A DNA stretch of 64,000 nt from Parapedobacter defluvii (GTDB taxonomy: Bacteria; Bacteroidota; Bacteroidia; Sphingobacteriales; Sphingobacteriaceae). The notes below the pieces were generated by a model that worked only from the letters and a program-made list of their open reading frames with translations, did not search any database and was not told the DNA's origin. Location: assembly GCF_014642075.1 (NCBI RefSeq), contig NZ_BMIK01000007.1, positions 62,001 through 126,000 of the forward strand, written 5' to 3'. Positions 52,686 to 61,626 of the stretch are shown here, one piece after another. The translations under genes were made by a program, and so were the position numbers. Position 1 is the stretch's first letter; the number at the start of each line of letters is the position of its first letter.

Positions 52686-53993
52686 ATGAACGTTTTCAAC
52701 CACTGCATCTGGATCGCCGTACTTCTATTGACGGGCTGTACCGTTCGCCAGTCATCCGATCGGATTGTTGACACCGCCGAAGTGAAGCGGATATTGAATA
52801 CACTGGCTGCAGATGATATGGAGGGTAGGGCCGCCTTTTCTTCCGGTATTGAACGGGCAGCCGATTTCATTGCGACAGAATTCGATAAAATCGGTTTACA
52901 ACCTTATGCGCAGGATGACTACCGGCAAACGTTCCATGTATCCCGTATCCGTCCCACAACCTGGGAGGTTGCATTTGACGGGGCGGATATTCCCCTTGAA
53001 CATGTCATTATATCAAGCAATAGCCCTGGTATCAACTGGAACGACGAACCGGGAGTATCGCTGATACAGATCCAGGCCGGCGATGATTTTGCCCAGCGCT
53101 TCCGCGATGCATCCGTTGGCGGAAAAGATGCCATCGTCGTGGTGGATACCAGTTTTGCTTCTCTGTTTGAACGGTACCGTGGCTTCCTGATGCAAGGCAG
53201 GATCAACCAACCCGGCCAACCTTCACAACCTACGCCGTCGGTTGTCTATGTATTAGCCAACCAGGCACCTAAGTCATTTCGCGTGAGCTTTACGAACCAG
53301 ATTGAAGAACTTCCGTTATTCAACGTCGTAGGGATGCTTCCCGGCAAATCAAAACCCGGGGAGTACGTTATCTTCTCGGCCCACTACGACCACATCGGCA
53401 TCCTTCAACCCGTGGGGCAGGATTCAATCGCCAATGGCGCGGATGACGATGCTTCGGGTGTGTCTGCCGTAATCAGCTTGGCAAACTATTACAAACGGCT
53501 GAACAACAATGAACGTTCGCTCCTCTTTGTTGCCTTCACTGCAGAAGAGATCGGCTTGGTAGGGTCCAATTATTTTTCCAAACAGCTACATGCCGACAGT
53601 GTGGTGGCCATGATTAACATTGAAATGATTGGTAAAGATTCAAAATTCGGTCCCAATTCACTGTACGTAACGGGGTATAACCAATCTAATCTGGCGCAAA
53701 TCATGCAGCAGAACGTTCAAAATACCGCTTTCACATTCCATCCCGATCCATATCCCACACAAAACCTTTTCTATCGCAGCGACAATGCATCACTGGCAGC
53801 ACTGGGAGTTCCTGCCCATACGTTTGCCACGGTTCAGATCGATAAGGACGGTTATTACCATACTGTAGATGACGAGATCGAAACACTGGATATTGACAAC
53901 ATTGTATCGTCCATCAAAGCCATTGCCATCGGTGCGAAAAGCATTGTGGCGGGTAAAGATACGCCGACCCGCGTTCCCAAACTGAAGCGATAA
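52686..53993 (+). CDS. M28-family zinc peptidase lipoprotein
   Basis: Exported aminopeptidase-like metalloenzyme of 435 aa with a lipobox LTGC (Cys18). Zinc ligands are readable in the C-terminal half: His in FSAHYDHIGIL, bridging Asp in GADDDASGVSAV, Glu pair in FTAEEIGLVGS, Asp or Glu in NIEMIGKDS and the final His in DGYYHTVDDEIETL. A middle insert (about 90-200) may be a PA-like domain. It probably trims peptides at the outer membrane. It stands alone with its own promoter. Confidence 0.9.
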   Translation: MNVFNHCIWIAVLLLTGCTVRQSSDRIVDTAEVKRILNTLAADDMEGRAAFSSGIERAADFIATEFDKIGLQPYAQDDYRQTFHVSRIRPTTWEVAFDGADIPLEHVIISSNSPGINWNDEPGVSLIQIQAGDDFAQRFRDASVGGKDAIVVVDTSFASLFERYRGFLMQGRINQPGQPSQPTPSVVYVLANQAPKSFRVSFTNQIEELPLFNVVGMLPGKSKPGEYVIFSAHYDHIGILQPVGQDSIANGADDDASGVSAVISLANYYKRLNNNERSLLFVAFTAEEIGLVGSNYFSKQLHADSVVAMINIEMIGKDSKFGPNSLYVTGYNQSNLAQIMQQNVQNTAFTFHPDPYPTQNLFYRSDNASLAALGVPAHTFATVQIDKDGYYHTVDDEIETLDIDNIVSSIKAIAIGAKSIVAGKDTPTRVPKLKR

Positions 53994-54062
53994 CCCTGCC
54001 CAAAAAGCTCAAACAAATTCAAATCCGGGGTGTTGGCTAAATGGATTCAAATTTTCAATATC

Positions 54063-54344
54063 ATGAGCACATCCAAACAAACCAGCGACCACAATACCAT
54101 ACGGAAATGGGCAGAACAACGGGGTGGTGTACCTGCCAAGGTACGGGGTACCGGCCGTGGCGACGATGAGGGAGTCCTACGCATCCATTTTCCGGAAAAC
54201 AGTAAAAGTGATGACCAGTTGGAGGAGATTTCCTGGTCTGATTTCTTTGATAAATTTGATGCGGAAAAACTTAATTTCCTCTATCAGGAAGAGAAAGCAG
54301 ATGGCGAACCAAGCACCTTCCATAAATTCGTCAATCGCGAATAG
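54063..54344 (+). CDS. Conserved small soluble protein near glgX
   Basis: 93-aa acidic protein from the ATG at 54063 with segments HNTIRKWAEQRGGVPAKV, RGTGRGDDEGVLRIHFPE, EEISWSDFFDKFDAEKLNFL and a closing FHKFVNRE. I recognise it as a widespread uncharacterised family that databases often label 1,4-alpha-glucan branching enzyme, though it has no glycosidase domain. The label probably comes from its neighbourhood; here glgX lies 220 nt away on the other strand. The function is unknown. Confidence 0.75.
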   Translation: MSTSKQTSDHNTIRKWAEQRGGVPAKVRGTGRGDDEGVLRIHFPENSKSDDQLEEISWSDFFDKFDAEKLNFLYQEEKADGEPSTFHKFVNRE

Positions 54345-54363
54345 CAAGGGTAATAGAATAACG

Positions 54364-54546
54364 ATGAAAACACTTCTCATTTTTATGATGCTGGGAATTA
54401 TAGGGGCTGCATGCAACCACACACCTCCCCATGGTACGGATTCTTCGCACAGAGACAGCATAGGGGATCCGATAAACCCGAGTGATACTGCAGTAGACCG
54501 GATGGATCCCGATTCCTTAGTGGATACGCCCAAGGTCCGGTTTTAA
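54364..54546 (+). CDS. Small lipoprotein
   Basis: 60-aa frame starting MKTLLIFMMLGIIGAAC, a full lipoprotein signal with Cys17 as the lipidation site. The rest is a short, polar, Asp/Ser/Pro-rich tail (HGTDSSHRDSIGDP and later DPDSLVDTP) with no fold evident. It lies 19 nt after the 93-aa gene on the same strand and is convergent with glgX. A longer frame from 54124 overlaps the previous gene and is rejected. Similar unstructured small lipoproteins are common in the phylum. Confidence 0.6.
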   Translation: MKTLLIFMMLGIIGAACNHTPPHGTDSSHRDSIGDPINPSDTAVDRMDPDSLVDTPKVRF

Positions 54547-54563
54547 TCGGTGGAAGGTCTGTG

Positions 54564-56684
54564 CTACTCGATGCAACGATACACCTGAATCGCCCGGCCG
54601 GCTATCTGGACTCCACTGCCAGCTGTGTAGGTTTCATTCGGGGTGTCTCCTCCATCAAGATCCGTATCGATCACTTTCTCCCATACACGGCCATATTTCT
54701 TTTTTTTGGGAAGCACAAATTCCAGCCCTTCGTAATGAGCATTGAAAATCAGGTAAAAGTTATCATCCACGATCTGCTCTCCTTTTTCCCCAATGGAGTG
54801 GATGCCCTCGCCGCTCAGAAATATAGCTAAAGAACGCGCGAAACCATGATCCCAGCTTTCATCCGGCATTTCACAGCCATCGGGTAGGAACCAAGCGATA
54901 TCTTCTACTCCTATTCCCTTGATGGGCTGGCCCGTAAACCACTTTCTGCGACAAAATGCCGGATGCGCCATACGCAGCGCAATGAGTTTTTGCGTGAACA
55001 ACAGCAGGTCCCGGTCCATCCGGTCCCAATGCAGCCATGAAATCTCATTGTCCTGACAATACGCATTGTTATTTCCCTGCTGCGTCCTGCCCGCTTCATC
55101 CCCGGCAACCAACATGGGCACTCCCTGTGAGAGCAGCAAAGTGGTCAGAAAATTACGTTTCTGCCGTGTGCGCAGGGCATTGACCTCCGTATCTTCGGTA
55201 GGCCCCTCCACTCCGCAATTCCACGATCGATTATGATCCTCCCCATCTTTGTTGTCTTCCTGATTCGCTTCGTTATGCTTTTCATTATAAGACACCAAGT
55301 CATGCAGGGTAAAACCATCGTGGGCAGTCACAAAGTTGATGCTCGCCGTAGGTCGCCGGTAGTCATCTCTGTACAAATCCGAACTTCCCGTAAAACGTTC
55401 GGCAAACTCTGAGAGCATACTGTCTGCTCCCCGCCAGTAATCGCGCACACAATCGCGGTATTTACCGTTCCATTCGGCCCAATCCGGCGGAAAATTACCC
55501 ACTTGATACCCGCCTTCGCCCAAATCCCAGGGTTCGGCGATGAGCTTCACCTGCGAGATCACCGGATCCTGGTGGATAATGTCAAAAAAGGCACTCAAGC
55601 GGTTTACCTCGTGAAACTCACGCGCCAGCGTTGCTGCCAAATCAAACCGGAATCCGTCAACATGCATTTCGGTAATCCAATACCGGAGGCTGTCCATGAT
55701 AAGCCGGAGTACATTGGGCAGATTGGCATTCAGGGTATTGCCGGTTCCTGTATAGTCCATGTAATACCGGGGATCCTCGGTGAGCCGGTAATAGTTGGCA
55801 TTATCGATGCCCTTGAAGCATAATGTGGGGCCCAGGTGGTTACCCTCAGCCGTATGGTTGTATACCACATCCAGAATTACCTCAATGCCCGCTGCGTGAA
55901 GCACCTTCACCATCTGCTTAAACTCCTGTACCTGCTGGCCCATTGTACCTGAAGAGGCATAGCGTGCCTCGGGCGCAAAAAAACCGATTGAATTATATCC
56001 CCAGTAATTGGATAACCCTTCGGTTTGCCGGTCGTTGACAAACTGATGCACCGGCATCAATTCAATCGCAGTGATACCCAGCTTTTGTAGATAAGCCACC
56101 GTAGCGGGATGACCCAACCCAGCGTAGGTACCGCGCAGGGCTTCGGGAATTTCCATGTTAAGCTTGGTAAATCCCTTAACATGCGCCTCATAAATAATGG
56201 TTTTGTGAAAGGGAATGTCGAGTTGCTGATCACCTTCCCAATCAAATGTCGGATCGATCACCACAGATTTAGGCACATAGGGTGCACTATTCACCTCGCT
56301 GAAGCTTAAATCAGTATCCGGGTGGTCAAGTTCATAACCCAAATGGGCCTCGTGTGCATTGACTACGCCCGCTATTGCTTTGGCATACGGATCGATCAGG
56401 AGTTTATGTGCATTATATCGATGCCCTTCGTTGGGTAAAAAAGGGCCATGTACCCGGTAACCATAACGCTGCCCGGGTTTTAACCCGGGAATATAGCCAT
56501 GCCACACTTGGTGGGTGCGCTCCGTGAGCGTAATCAATTCTTCACGTGCATCGGCTGCGTCACCATCGAACAAGCAAAGCTGTACCTCCGTTGCATTTTC
56601 AGCGTATAAGGAAAAATTCACTCCATTTCCATCCCATGTGGCACCTAACGGATAAGGCTTCCCCGGATAGATCGAATATTCCAT
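54564..56684 (-). CDS. glgX: Glycogen debranching enzyme GlgX
   Basis: GH13 isoamylase-type enzyme of 706 aa that cleaves alpha-1,6 branches of glycogen or limit dextrin in the cytoplasm. An N-terminal CBM48-like domain (about 1-130, YPLGATWDGNGVNFSLYAEN) precedes the barrel. The catalytic regions are DVVYNHTAEGN, the nucleophile Asp in DGFRFDLA, the acid/base Glu in LIAEPWDLG and the third Asp in VTAHDGFTL. All are intact and the length is normal. No glgA, B or C is in the window. Confidence 0.95.
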   Translation of the reverse strand: MEYSIYPGKPYPLGATWDGNGVNFSLYAENATEVQLCLFDGDAADAREELITLTERTHQVWHGYIPGLKPGQRYGYRVHGPFLPNEGHRYNAHKLLIDPYAKAIAGVVNAHEAHLGYELDHPDTDLSFSEVNSAPYVPKSVVIDPTFDWEGDQQLDIPFHKTIIYEAHVKGFTKLNMEIPEALRGTYAGLGHPATVAYLQKLGITAIELMPVHQFVNDRQTEGLSNYWGYNSIGFFAPEARYASSGTMGQQVQEFKQMVKVLHAAGIEVILDVVYNHTAEGNHLGPTLCFKGIDNANYYRLTEDPRYYMDYTGTGNTLNANLPNVLRLIMDSLRYWITEMHVDGFRFDLAATLAREFHEVNRLSAFFDIIHQDPVISQVKLIAEPWDLGEGGYQVGNFPPDWAEWNGKYRDCVRDYWRGADSMLSEFAERFTGSSDLYRDDYRRPTASINFVTAHDGFTLHDLVSYNEKHNEANQEDNKDGEDHNRSWNCGVEGPTEDTEVNALRTRQKRNFLTTLLLSQGVPMLVAGDEAGRTQQGNNNAYCQDNEISWLHWDRMDRDLLLFTQKLIALRMAHPAFCRRKWFTGQPIKGIGVEDIAWFLPDGCEMPDESWDHGFARSLAIFLSGEGIHSIGEKGEQIVDDNFYLIFNAHYEGLEFVLPKKKKYGRVWEKVIDTDLDGGDTPNETYTAGSGVQIAGRAIQVYRCIE

Positions 56685-57082
56685 AGTTTTTGTTATGATT
56701 TTGAAAAATACGACCTAGATCGCCTGCTTTTGTCTTTAATTCTCCAGCGGCATATAGCCACGGCCATTCACGTTATAACTGTTGCAACTCGATAGTCAGT
56801 TGCCTAGTCTTCGGACGATGAAGGCCGGACAGCTAATATACAAGATTTTTCAGGTTACCGCAGCAGCGGATGAATCAACAGGAATATTCCGATGAGCAGA
56901 AGATTACGCTAAGCTAGGCGGATTGTTGGCAGGAATCACGAAATAAAGAAAATAAGTGGATGAATTTGAAAAACCCGGACATGTATTATATTTGTCGGGG
57001 CAATGCTTCTCAGATAAGTTTGCACCAAAAACCAATCAATTAATCACGGCCACTGATTCGGCAGCAGTAAGTATACGTTAAT
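56685..57082. other. 398-bp divergent gap between glgX and the NagX-like gene
   Basis: It contains tandem promoters for the rightward gene at 56965-57022. A small GCAACT/AGTTGC inverted repeat lies at 56784-56803. I found no TAnnTTTG element for glgX on the minus strand and no coding frame. Confidence 0.6.
56965..57022 (+). promoter_or_regulatory. Tandem overlapping promoters upstream of the NagX-like gene
   Basis: P1: TTTG (56965-56968), an 18-nt spacer, TATATTTG (56987-56994). P2: TTTG (56991-56994, the end of the P1 -7), a 20-nt spacer, TAAGTTTG (57015-57022). Both fit the consensus and share four bases. Confidence 0.6.
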
Positions 57083-58192
57083 ATGCAACAGGAAAACAAA
57101 CGGCTTCTGTCCTTGGATGCCCTCCGGGGGTTCGATATGTTTTGGATAACCGGGGGAGATGAGCTCATCCATATCGGAGCAAAAATATTCGGCTGGGGGT
57201 GGCTAGTCGTCCTTTCGCAGCAGTTCCATCATCCCGAGTGGAACGGACTATCCGCATATGACTGTATTTTTCCCCTTTTTATTTTTATGGCCGGAGTATC
57301 CGTTCCCTTTTCGTTCGGCAGCCGCATGGAAAAAGGAGTGCCTAAGCATAAGCTGGCAAAAAAAGCCATACAACGGGGTCTTATTTTGGTTTTACTCGGT
57401 ATCGTCTACAACAACGGAATACTGGTAAAATCTTTTTCCGAAATGCGTTACGCCAGCGTATTGGGACGGATCGGACTAGCCGGTATGTTTGCGCAATTGC
57501 TTTACCTATATAACCCTTCTGCATTAAAGCTGCTGATCCAAGGAGCTGTCTTGCTGCTGATCTATTGGGCCTTTTTGTCTTGGTTCCCTGTTCCCGGCTG
57601 CCCGCTGGGAACAATGACCATGGAATGCAACCCTGCCAGCTATATCGACCAGCTTATCCTGCCGGGAAAACTGTATAAAGGTATTCACGACCCTGAAGGC
57701 TTCGCTTCTACGATTCCAGCCGTGATGACCGGATTGTTGGGGATATTGGCCGGCATGCGAATAAGGAATCATCAAACCCAATCGGGAGAGAAAAAGGTCC
57801 ACTACCTAATGCGCTACGGAGCCATAGCGCTTATCCTAGGTGTTGTATGGTCATTTTTCTGGCCGCTTAACAAAAATTTATGGACCGGATCTTTTGTACT
57901 CGTTGTTGGGGGCATCAGTTTTCTTCTGCTGGCACTTTTCTATTGGGTCATTGATGTGAAGAAATTACGGCGCTGGACGCTGTTTTTTGTAGTCATCGGT
58001 ACCAATTCAATCGTCATCTACCTGCTTAGCCACTTTGTGGATATCGGCTACACGGCAAACGCTTTGTTCGGGGGGTTGCTTGCTTCCCTCGGGCCGGCCG
58101 CTGCCGAGCTCGGGGAGGTATTAACCTATATACTTGTACAGTGGTGCTTGATGTATGTGCTGTATAAAAACAAATGGTTTCTCAAGGTATAG
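57083..58192 (+). CDS. NagX-like membrane protein (DUF5009 / heparan-alpha-glucosaminide acetyltransferase family)
   Basis: Inner-membrane protein of 369 aa with about ten helices, of the COG4299/DUF5009 family. The N-terminal signature is RLLSLDALRGFDMFWITGGDE; others are WNGLSAYDCIFPLFIFMAGV and FVVIGTNSIVIYLLSH. Relatives include lysosomal HGSNAT, and in Shewanella and Xanthomonas NagX genes cluster with N-acetylglucosamine uptake. A FucP/NagP-type transporter gene follows 127 nt later, which supports an amino-sugar role. The acetyl-transfer activity is not proven for bacterial members. Confidence 0.85.
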   Translation: MQQENKRLLSLDALRGFDMFWITGGDELIHIGAKIFGWGWLVVLSQQFHHPEWNGLSAYDCIFPLFIFMAGVSVPFSFGSRMEKGVPKHKLAKKAIQRGLILVLLGIVYNNGILVKSFSEMRYASVLGRIGLAGMFAQLLYLYNPSALKLLIQGAVLLLIYWAFLSWFPVPGCPLGTMTMECNPASYIDQLILPGKLYKGIHDPEGFASTIPAVMTGLLGILAGMRIRNHQTQSGEKKVHYLMRYGAIALILGVVWSFFWPLNKNLWTGSFVLVVGGISFLLLALFYWVIDVKKLRRWTLFFVVIGTNSIVIYLLSHFVDIGYTANALFGGLLASLGPAAAELGEVLTYILVQWCLMYVLYKNKWFLKV

Positions 58193-58319
58193 ATAGTGGC
58201 AGTCAAAGGGGACGGCGGTCAGTAAGCGTAGGATGGAAAAAGAATTATTGAAAAATATTGATCCAATCCACCGGATTTCTCTATTTTAGGCGTTCCATTT
58301 TCAATGGGGGCCTATATTT

Positions 58320-59600
58320 ATGAGCAAAAAATCAATTTTCATTAAGGATGGCGTGAACTATACCATGCCTTTCATGGCAATCAGCACGCTGTTTCTTACC
58401 TGGGGAATCGCACACGGCTTACTGGACACGCTTGACAAGAACTTCCAGGAACTATTGCATTTGAAAAAGTGGCAGTCAAGCTTCATACAGGTCTCTCTCT
58501 ATGGGGCTTATTTTTGTACAGCCATACCAGCCGGTCTGTATACCAAGAAATACGGCTATAAAAAGGGCATTATATTCGGATTGAGCCTTTTTGGAATCGG
58601 CGCATTACTCGCTGCGGGAACAGCACCGTTGCAGTCGTTTGTTCTTTTTTTATTTTGCTTATTGGTGATCGGTGCCGGCTTGGCGACTTTGGAAACGGGA
58701 GCCAATCCCTATACGACCAAACTCGGCCCTCCGGAATCCGCTGAAAGGCGAATTAATATCGCCCAGTCCTTCAATGGCTTTGCATGGGTAGTCGGTCCGT
58801 TGATTGCTTTATCGATCTACGGTAACCGCAGTCATGTTGAAGGAGAGAAAATGATTTCCATTATTCTCCCTTTTGCGATCATCGGATTATCCGTTCTTGC
58901 CATTGCCTTTCTTTTCTCCCGGTTAAAACTGCCAAAAATTGACGAGGAAGATTTAGTGCATGCACACGGTGCAGCTCCTACACCCGGGGGCGACATGGAA
59001 ATTACAGATCCTTCGCATCCCGCTTATATTTCCAAAAAACCGTTGTGGAAAAACAGACATTTTAAACTGGGTGTTGCTTCACAGGCCTGTTATGTAGCGG
59101 CCCAAACCGGTGTTTTCAGTTACCTGATTAATTTCGTTACAGACCACGACATGCATCCCAGGTTTGATGTGCAATACGGTCCCTATTTTTTATCCCTGGG
59201 GTTTTTCCTATTTATGATGGGCCGCTTTTCAGGCAGTGCACTTATGCGGTATTTTAAGCCTCCCCGCATGCTGGCTTTCTATGCACTGATGATATGCGTT
59301 CTATTGCCTATCGTGTCGTTAAAACTGGGATGGGTTTCGTTCGTTGCACTTTATGGTGTTTTCTTTTTCATGTCCATCATGTTTCCAACCATATTTGCAT
59401 TGGCCATCAGGAGCCTAGGAACCCATACCAAGCAAGGCGCTTCGTTTTTAGTTATGTCTGTTGGTGGCGGAGCTGTATTTCCACCTATAATGGGCTATGT
59501 TTCTGACATATACGGCATGGCAGCAGGTTTTTTCGTTCCGATCCCCCTATTTGCCTTTATTGCCTATTACGCAATTGAAGGGTATAAAATCAAGGCTTAG
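58320..59600 (+). CDS. MFS sugar transporter of the FucP/NagP family
   Basis: Twelve-helix major facilitator of 426 aa, probably a proton symporter for a hexose or amino sugar. It shows WGIAHGLLDTLDKNFQELL at helix 1, YGAYFCTAIPAGLYTKKYGYKKG and ETGANPYTTKLGP, the pattern of L-fucose permease and NagP. A central loop near residue 215 holds a His/Pro-rich stretch. It follows the NagX-like gene by 127 nt. Whether the cargo is N-acetylglucosamine or another sugar cannot be decided. Confidence 0.88.
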   Translation: MSKKSIFIKDGVNYTMPFMAISTLFLTWGIAHGLLDTLDKNFQELLHLKKWQSSFIQVSLYGAYFCTAIPAGLYTKKYGYKKGIIFGLSLFGIGALLAAGTAPLQSFVLFLFCLLVIGAGLATLETGANPYTTKLGPPESAERRINIAQSFNGFAWVVGPLIALSIYGNRSHVEGEKMISIILPFAIIGLSVLAIAFLFSRLKLPKIDEEDLVHAHGAAPTPGGDMEITDPSHPAYISKKPLWKNRHFKLGVASQACYVAAQTGVFSYLINFVTDHDMHPRFDVQYGPYFLSLGFFLFMMGRFSGSALMRYFKPPRMLAFYALMICVLLPIVSLKLGWVSFVALYGVFFFMSIMFPTIFALAIRSLGTHTKQGASFLVMSVGGGAVFPPIMGYVSDIYGMAAGFFVPIPLFAFIAYYAIEGYKIKA

Positions 59601-59612
59601 CAAACCCAAAGC

Positions 59613-61541
59613 TTACGGAGATACGGAAATCGTGGTCGCGTCAGGAGCGGCATTTTCAGCTAAGGGTGAAGAAACCGGCAGGCTATAGTAAAAGCTGGCA
59701 CCACCTTCGGGATTATTGGCCGCCCATATGCGGCCGTTCATCTTTTCGATCATCTCCCGACATACAATCAGCGCTAGACCGGAGCCTCCGCTCGCCATTT
59801 CGGACCGTTCCTTGTTGAAGAGCTTAGGAAGCACCTCTTCAGAAATTCCTCCACCTGAATCCGAAATACGCACAATGGCCTGTCTCCCCTCTGGGTCCAT
59901 GTTCGCCGTCACAATAATCTGCCCCGATTCAGGGGTATGACGGATGGCGTTTCCGAGGATATTGCGGTTTATGAAAAGCAGCATTTCGCTCTGTGCCAGC
60001 AGCTCAATTGATTCGGGCACGAAGTCCATGATCGCGATGCCTTTTTGATCGGCTACCGTACGATTGTAATCAAGGGCTGTCAGCATGTTGTCTCTGAGGC
60101 TGACCACTGAAGGGGTGTATGCCAGCCCAATCGTATTCAATTTCATCCAATGAACCAAACCGTCCATCGCCTGCAGGCTTGTCTTTGCACTGAGACTGAT
60201 CTGGTCAAACACATATTGGCGTTGGGCATCGCTCATGTGTTCCACCATACCGCCGTCACCCAGCATCAGCATGGATGACAGGGGCTGCCGCAAATCATGA
60301 GACATAATTGAGATTAATTTCTGATGAAACGTATCGTTATCTTCCAATTGCAGGTTCTTGGCTTCGAGCTTGTCGTTGCTGTCTTTCAGGTAACAGGCTA
60401 ACTTGCGTTGCTTACGGTATTGCCGCAATACCAGTATCGAACCGACACTGGCCAGTAAGCAAATGACCACCATCGAGGTCGCTAACAAACGTCTCGACTG
60501 CAATTTGGCCTCTTCGGCAGCCACTTCCTGTTCCTTAAGCGCCAACTGGAGGAAATCCATACCCGTCTTTTGATTTTCCAGTTCTTTTTCCTTCGACAGC
60601 TCCAGCAGCCTTCGGCTGTATAGATCAGCCTGGGGCGGTATGGGCTGCATGTGTGTCAAGACATCATAGGCCTGCGCCATGGCATGGAAATGGAGTCCTT
60701 TATAGCCCGTCGTCTCAGCTAGATTGATGGCCATATCGAAGTAGCGTAACGCGCTGTCTAGGGATATGGGTAAGTACATATTCCCCATTTCTAGGTAAGC
60801 CAACGCTGTAAAATACTCGTATCCATTTGCTTTTGTTTCCTCGATAACGGCGTGCTGATCTGGAATGATATCACCCGGCGGTATACCGCTATGTAGGCGG
60901 GTGACATTACGCGCCATCCGGGCAACTATCAAGAAACGCTCATTACCCTGTTTTTTGGCCAGTTGTTCGGCTTCGTCCAATAGGGGGGTAACATCGGGTG
61001 GGTTCGGGGTGAACGATTGGGCCTGGGCCAGATTAATGAGCACCAGCGGCCGGATGGAGTCTTGCACCAGGTTTTTACTGAGATCACGTGCTTTTTCGTA
61101 TTGCGCCAACGTCTGATCCAATTTACCCTCTTGACTCAAAAGCACACCGATGTTCATCGTCACCTCACAGATCTTTGGTTTATTGCCCAACTGTTCAAAC
61201 AGGGCCAGGGATTCATTGATATATTTATAGGCTAGGTATGGATTACCTCTCTCCATGTAGTAAAATGCAAGCACATTCAGTGCTTCGGCTTCACCCGTTT
61301 TATCGTTGATACGTTTGGCCAAATCCAGTGCCCGAGCACCGAAATAATAGCACGAGTCAAGCGAGCGGTTCGTATAAAGCATACCCAACTGCGCATAAAG
61401 CGCTGCCCGCTCCATACTGTCGCGGAGTGCTGGAATGCGTGCCTTCAATTCTGTGATGTCCTTGATCTGTGCCTTCAATGGCGCGATCCCGGTAATGATC
61501 AAAAGCACGATGTACACCGGTTTGCGTACAAGTTCAGTCAT
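59613..61541 (-). CDS. TPR-containing sensor histidine kinase
   Basis: Membrane kinase of 642 aa from the ATG at 61541, which starts a signal peptide ending PLKAQ. Periplasmic TPR repeats (about 30-340, for example YAQLGMLYTNRSLDSCYYFG) are followed by a coiled coil and a membrane helix at about 365-385. The HisKA domain has His415 in SIMSHDLRQPLSSM. The HATPase domain has N-box NRNILGNAIRHT, G1 RISDSGGGI and a short G2 GGSGLALIV. No response regulator is adjacent. It is convergent with the transporter gene (12 nt) and lies downstream of the SusCD operon. Confidence 0.9.
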   Translation of the reverse strand: MTELVRKPVYIVLLIITGIAPLKAQIKDITELKARIPALRDSMERAALYAQLGMLYTNRSLDSCYYFGARALDLAKRINDKTGEAEALNVLAFYYMERGNPYLAYKYINESLALFEQLGNKPKICEVTMNIGVLLSQEGKLDQTLAQYEKARDLSKNLVQDSIRPLVLINLAQAQSFTPNPPDVTPLLDEAEQLAKKQGNERFLIVARMARNVTRLHSGIPPGDIIPDQHAVIEETKANGYEYFTALAYLEMGNMYLPISLDSALRYFDMAINLAETTGYKGLHFHAMAQAYDVLTHMQPIPPQADLYSRRLLELSKEKELENQKTGMDFLQLALKEQEVAAEEAKLQSRRLLATSMVVICLLASVGSILVLRQYRKQRKLACYLKDSNDKLEAKNLQLEDNDTFHQKLISIMSHDLRQPLSSMLMLGDGGMVEHMSDAQRQYVFDQISLSAKTSLQAMDGLVHWMKLNTIGLAYTPSVVSLRDNMLTALDYNRTVADQKGIAIMDFVPESIELLAQSEMLLFINRNILGNAIRHTPESGQIIVTANMDPEGRQAIVRISDSGGGISEEVLPKLFNKERSEMASGGSGLALIVCREMIEKMNGRIWAANNPEGGASFYYSLPVSSPLAENAAPDATTISVSP

Positions 61542-61550
61542 TTTCGGTAA

Positions 61551-61558
61551 CAAATGTA
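61551..61558 (-). promoter_or_regulatory. -7 promoter element for the TPR kinase
   Basis: Minus strand TACATTTG, 10 nt before the ATG, giving a very short leader. No -33 TTG is found at the usual distance. Confidence 0.4.
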
Positions 61559-61580
61559 CGCATTGTAAGTGTTTAAATCG

Positions 61581-61618
61581 AAAATTCCCTGTCAATACCG
61601 TTCGGTATTGACAGGGAA
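61581..61618 (-). terminator. Terminator of the SusC-SusD operon
   Basis: Perfect 16-bp inverted repeat (61585-61600 and 61603-61618) with a 2-nt centre. On the minus strand it is followed by four T residues. It begins 9 nt after the susD stop codon. Confidence 0.85.
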
Positions 61619-61626
61619 AACATCTG

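Noticed and set aside
54124-54546. Long 140-codon frame over the small lipoprotein
   Set aside because: Its first part overlaps the 93-aa gene in another frame; the lipoprotein signal starts cleanly at 54364.
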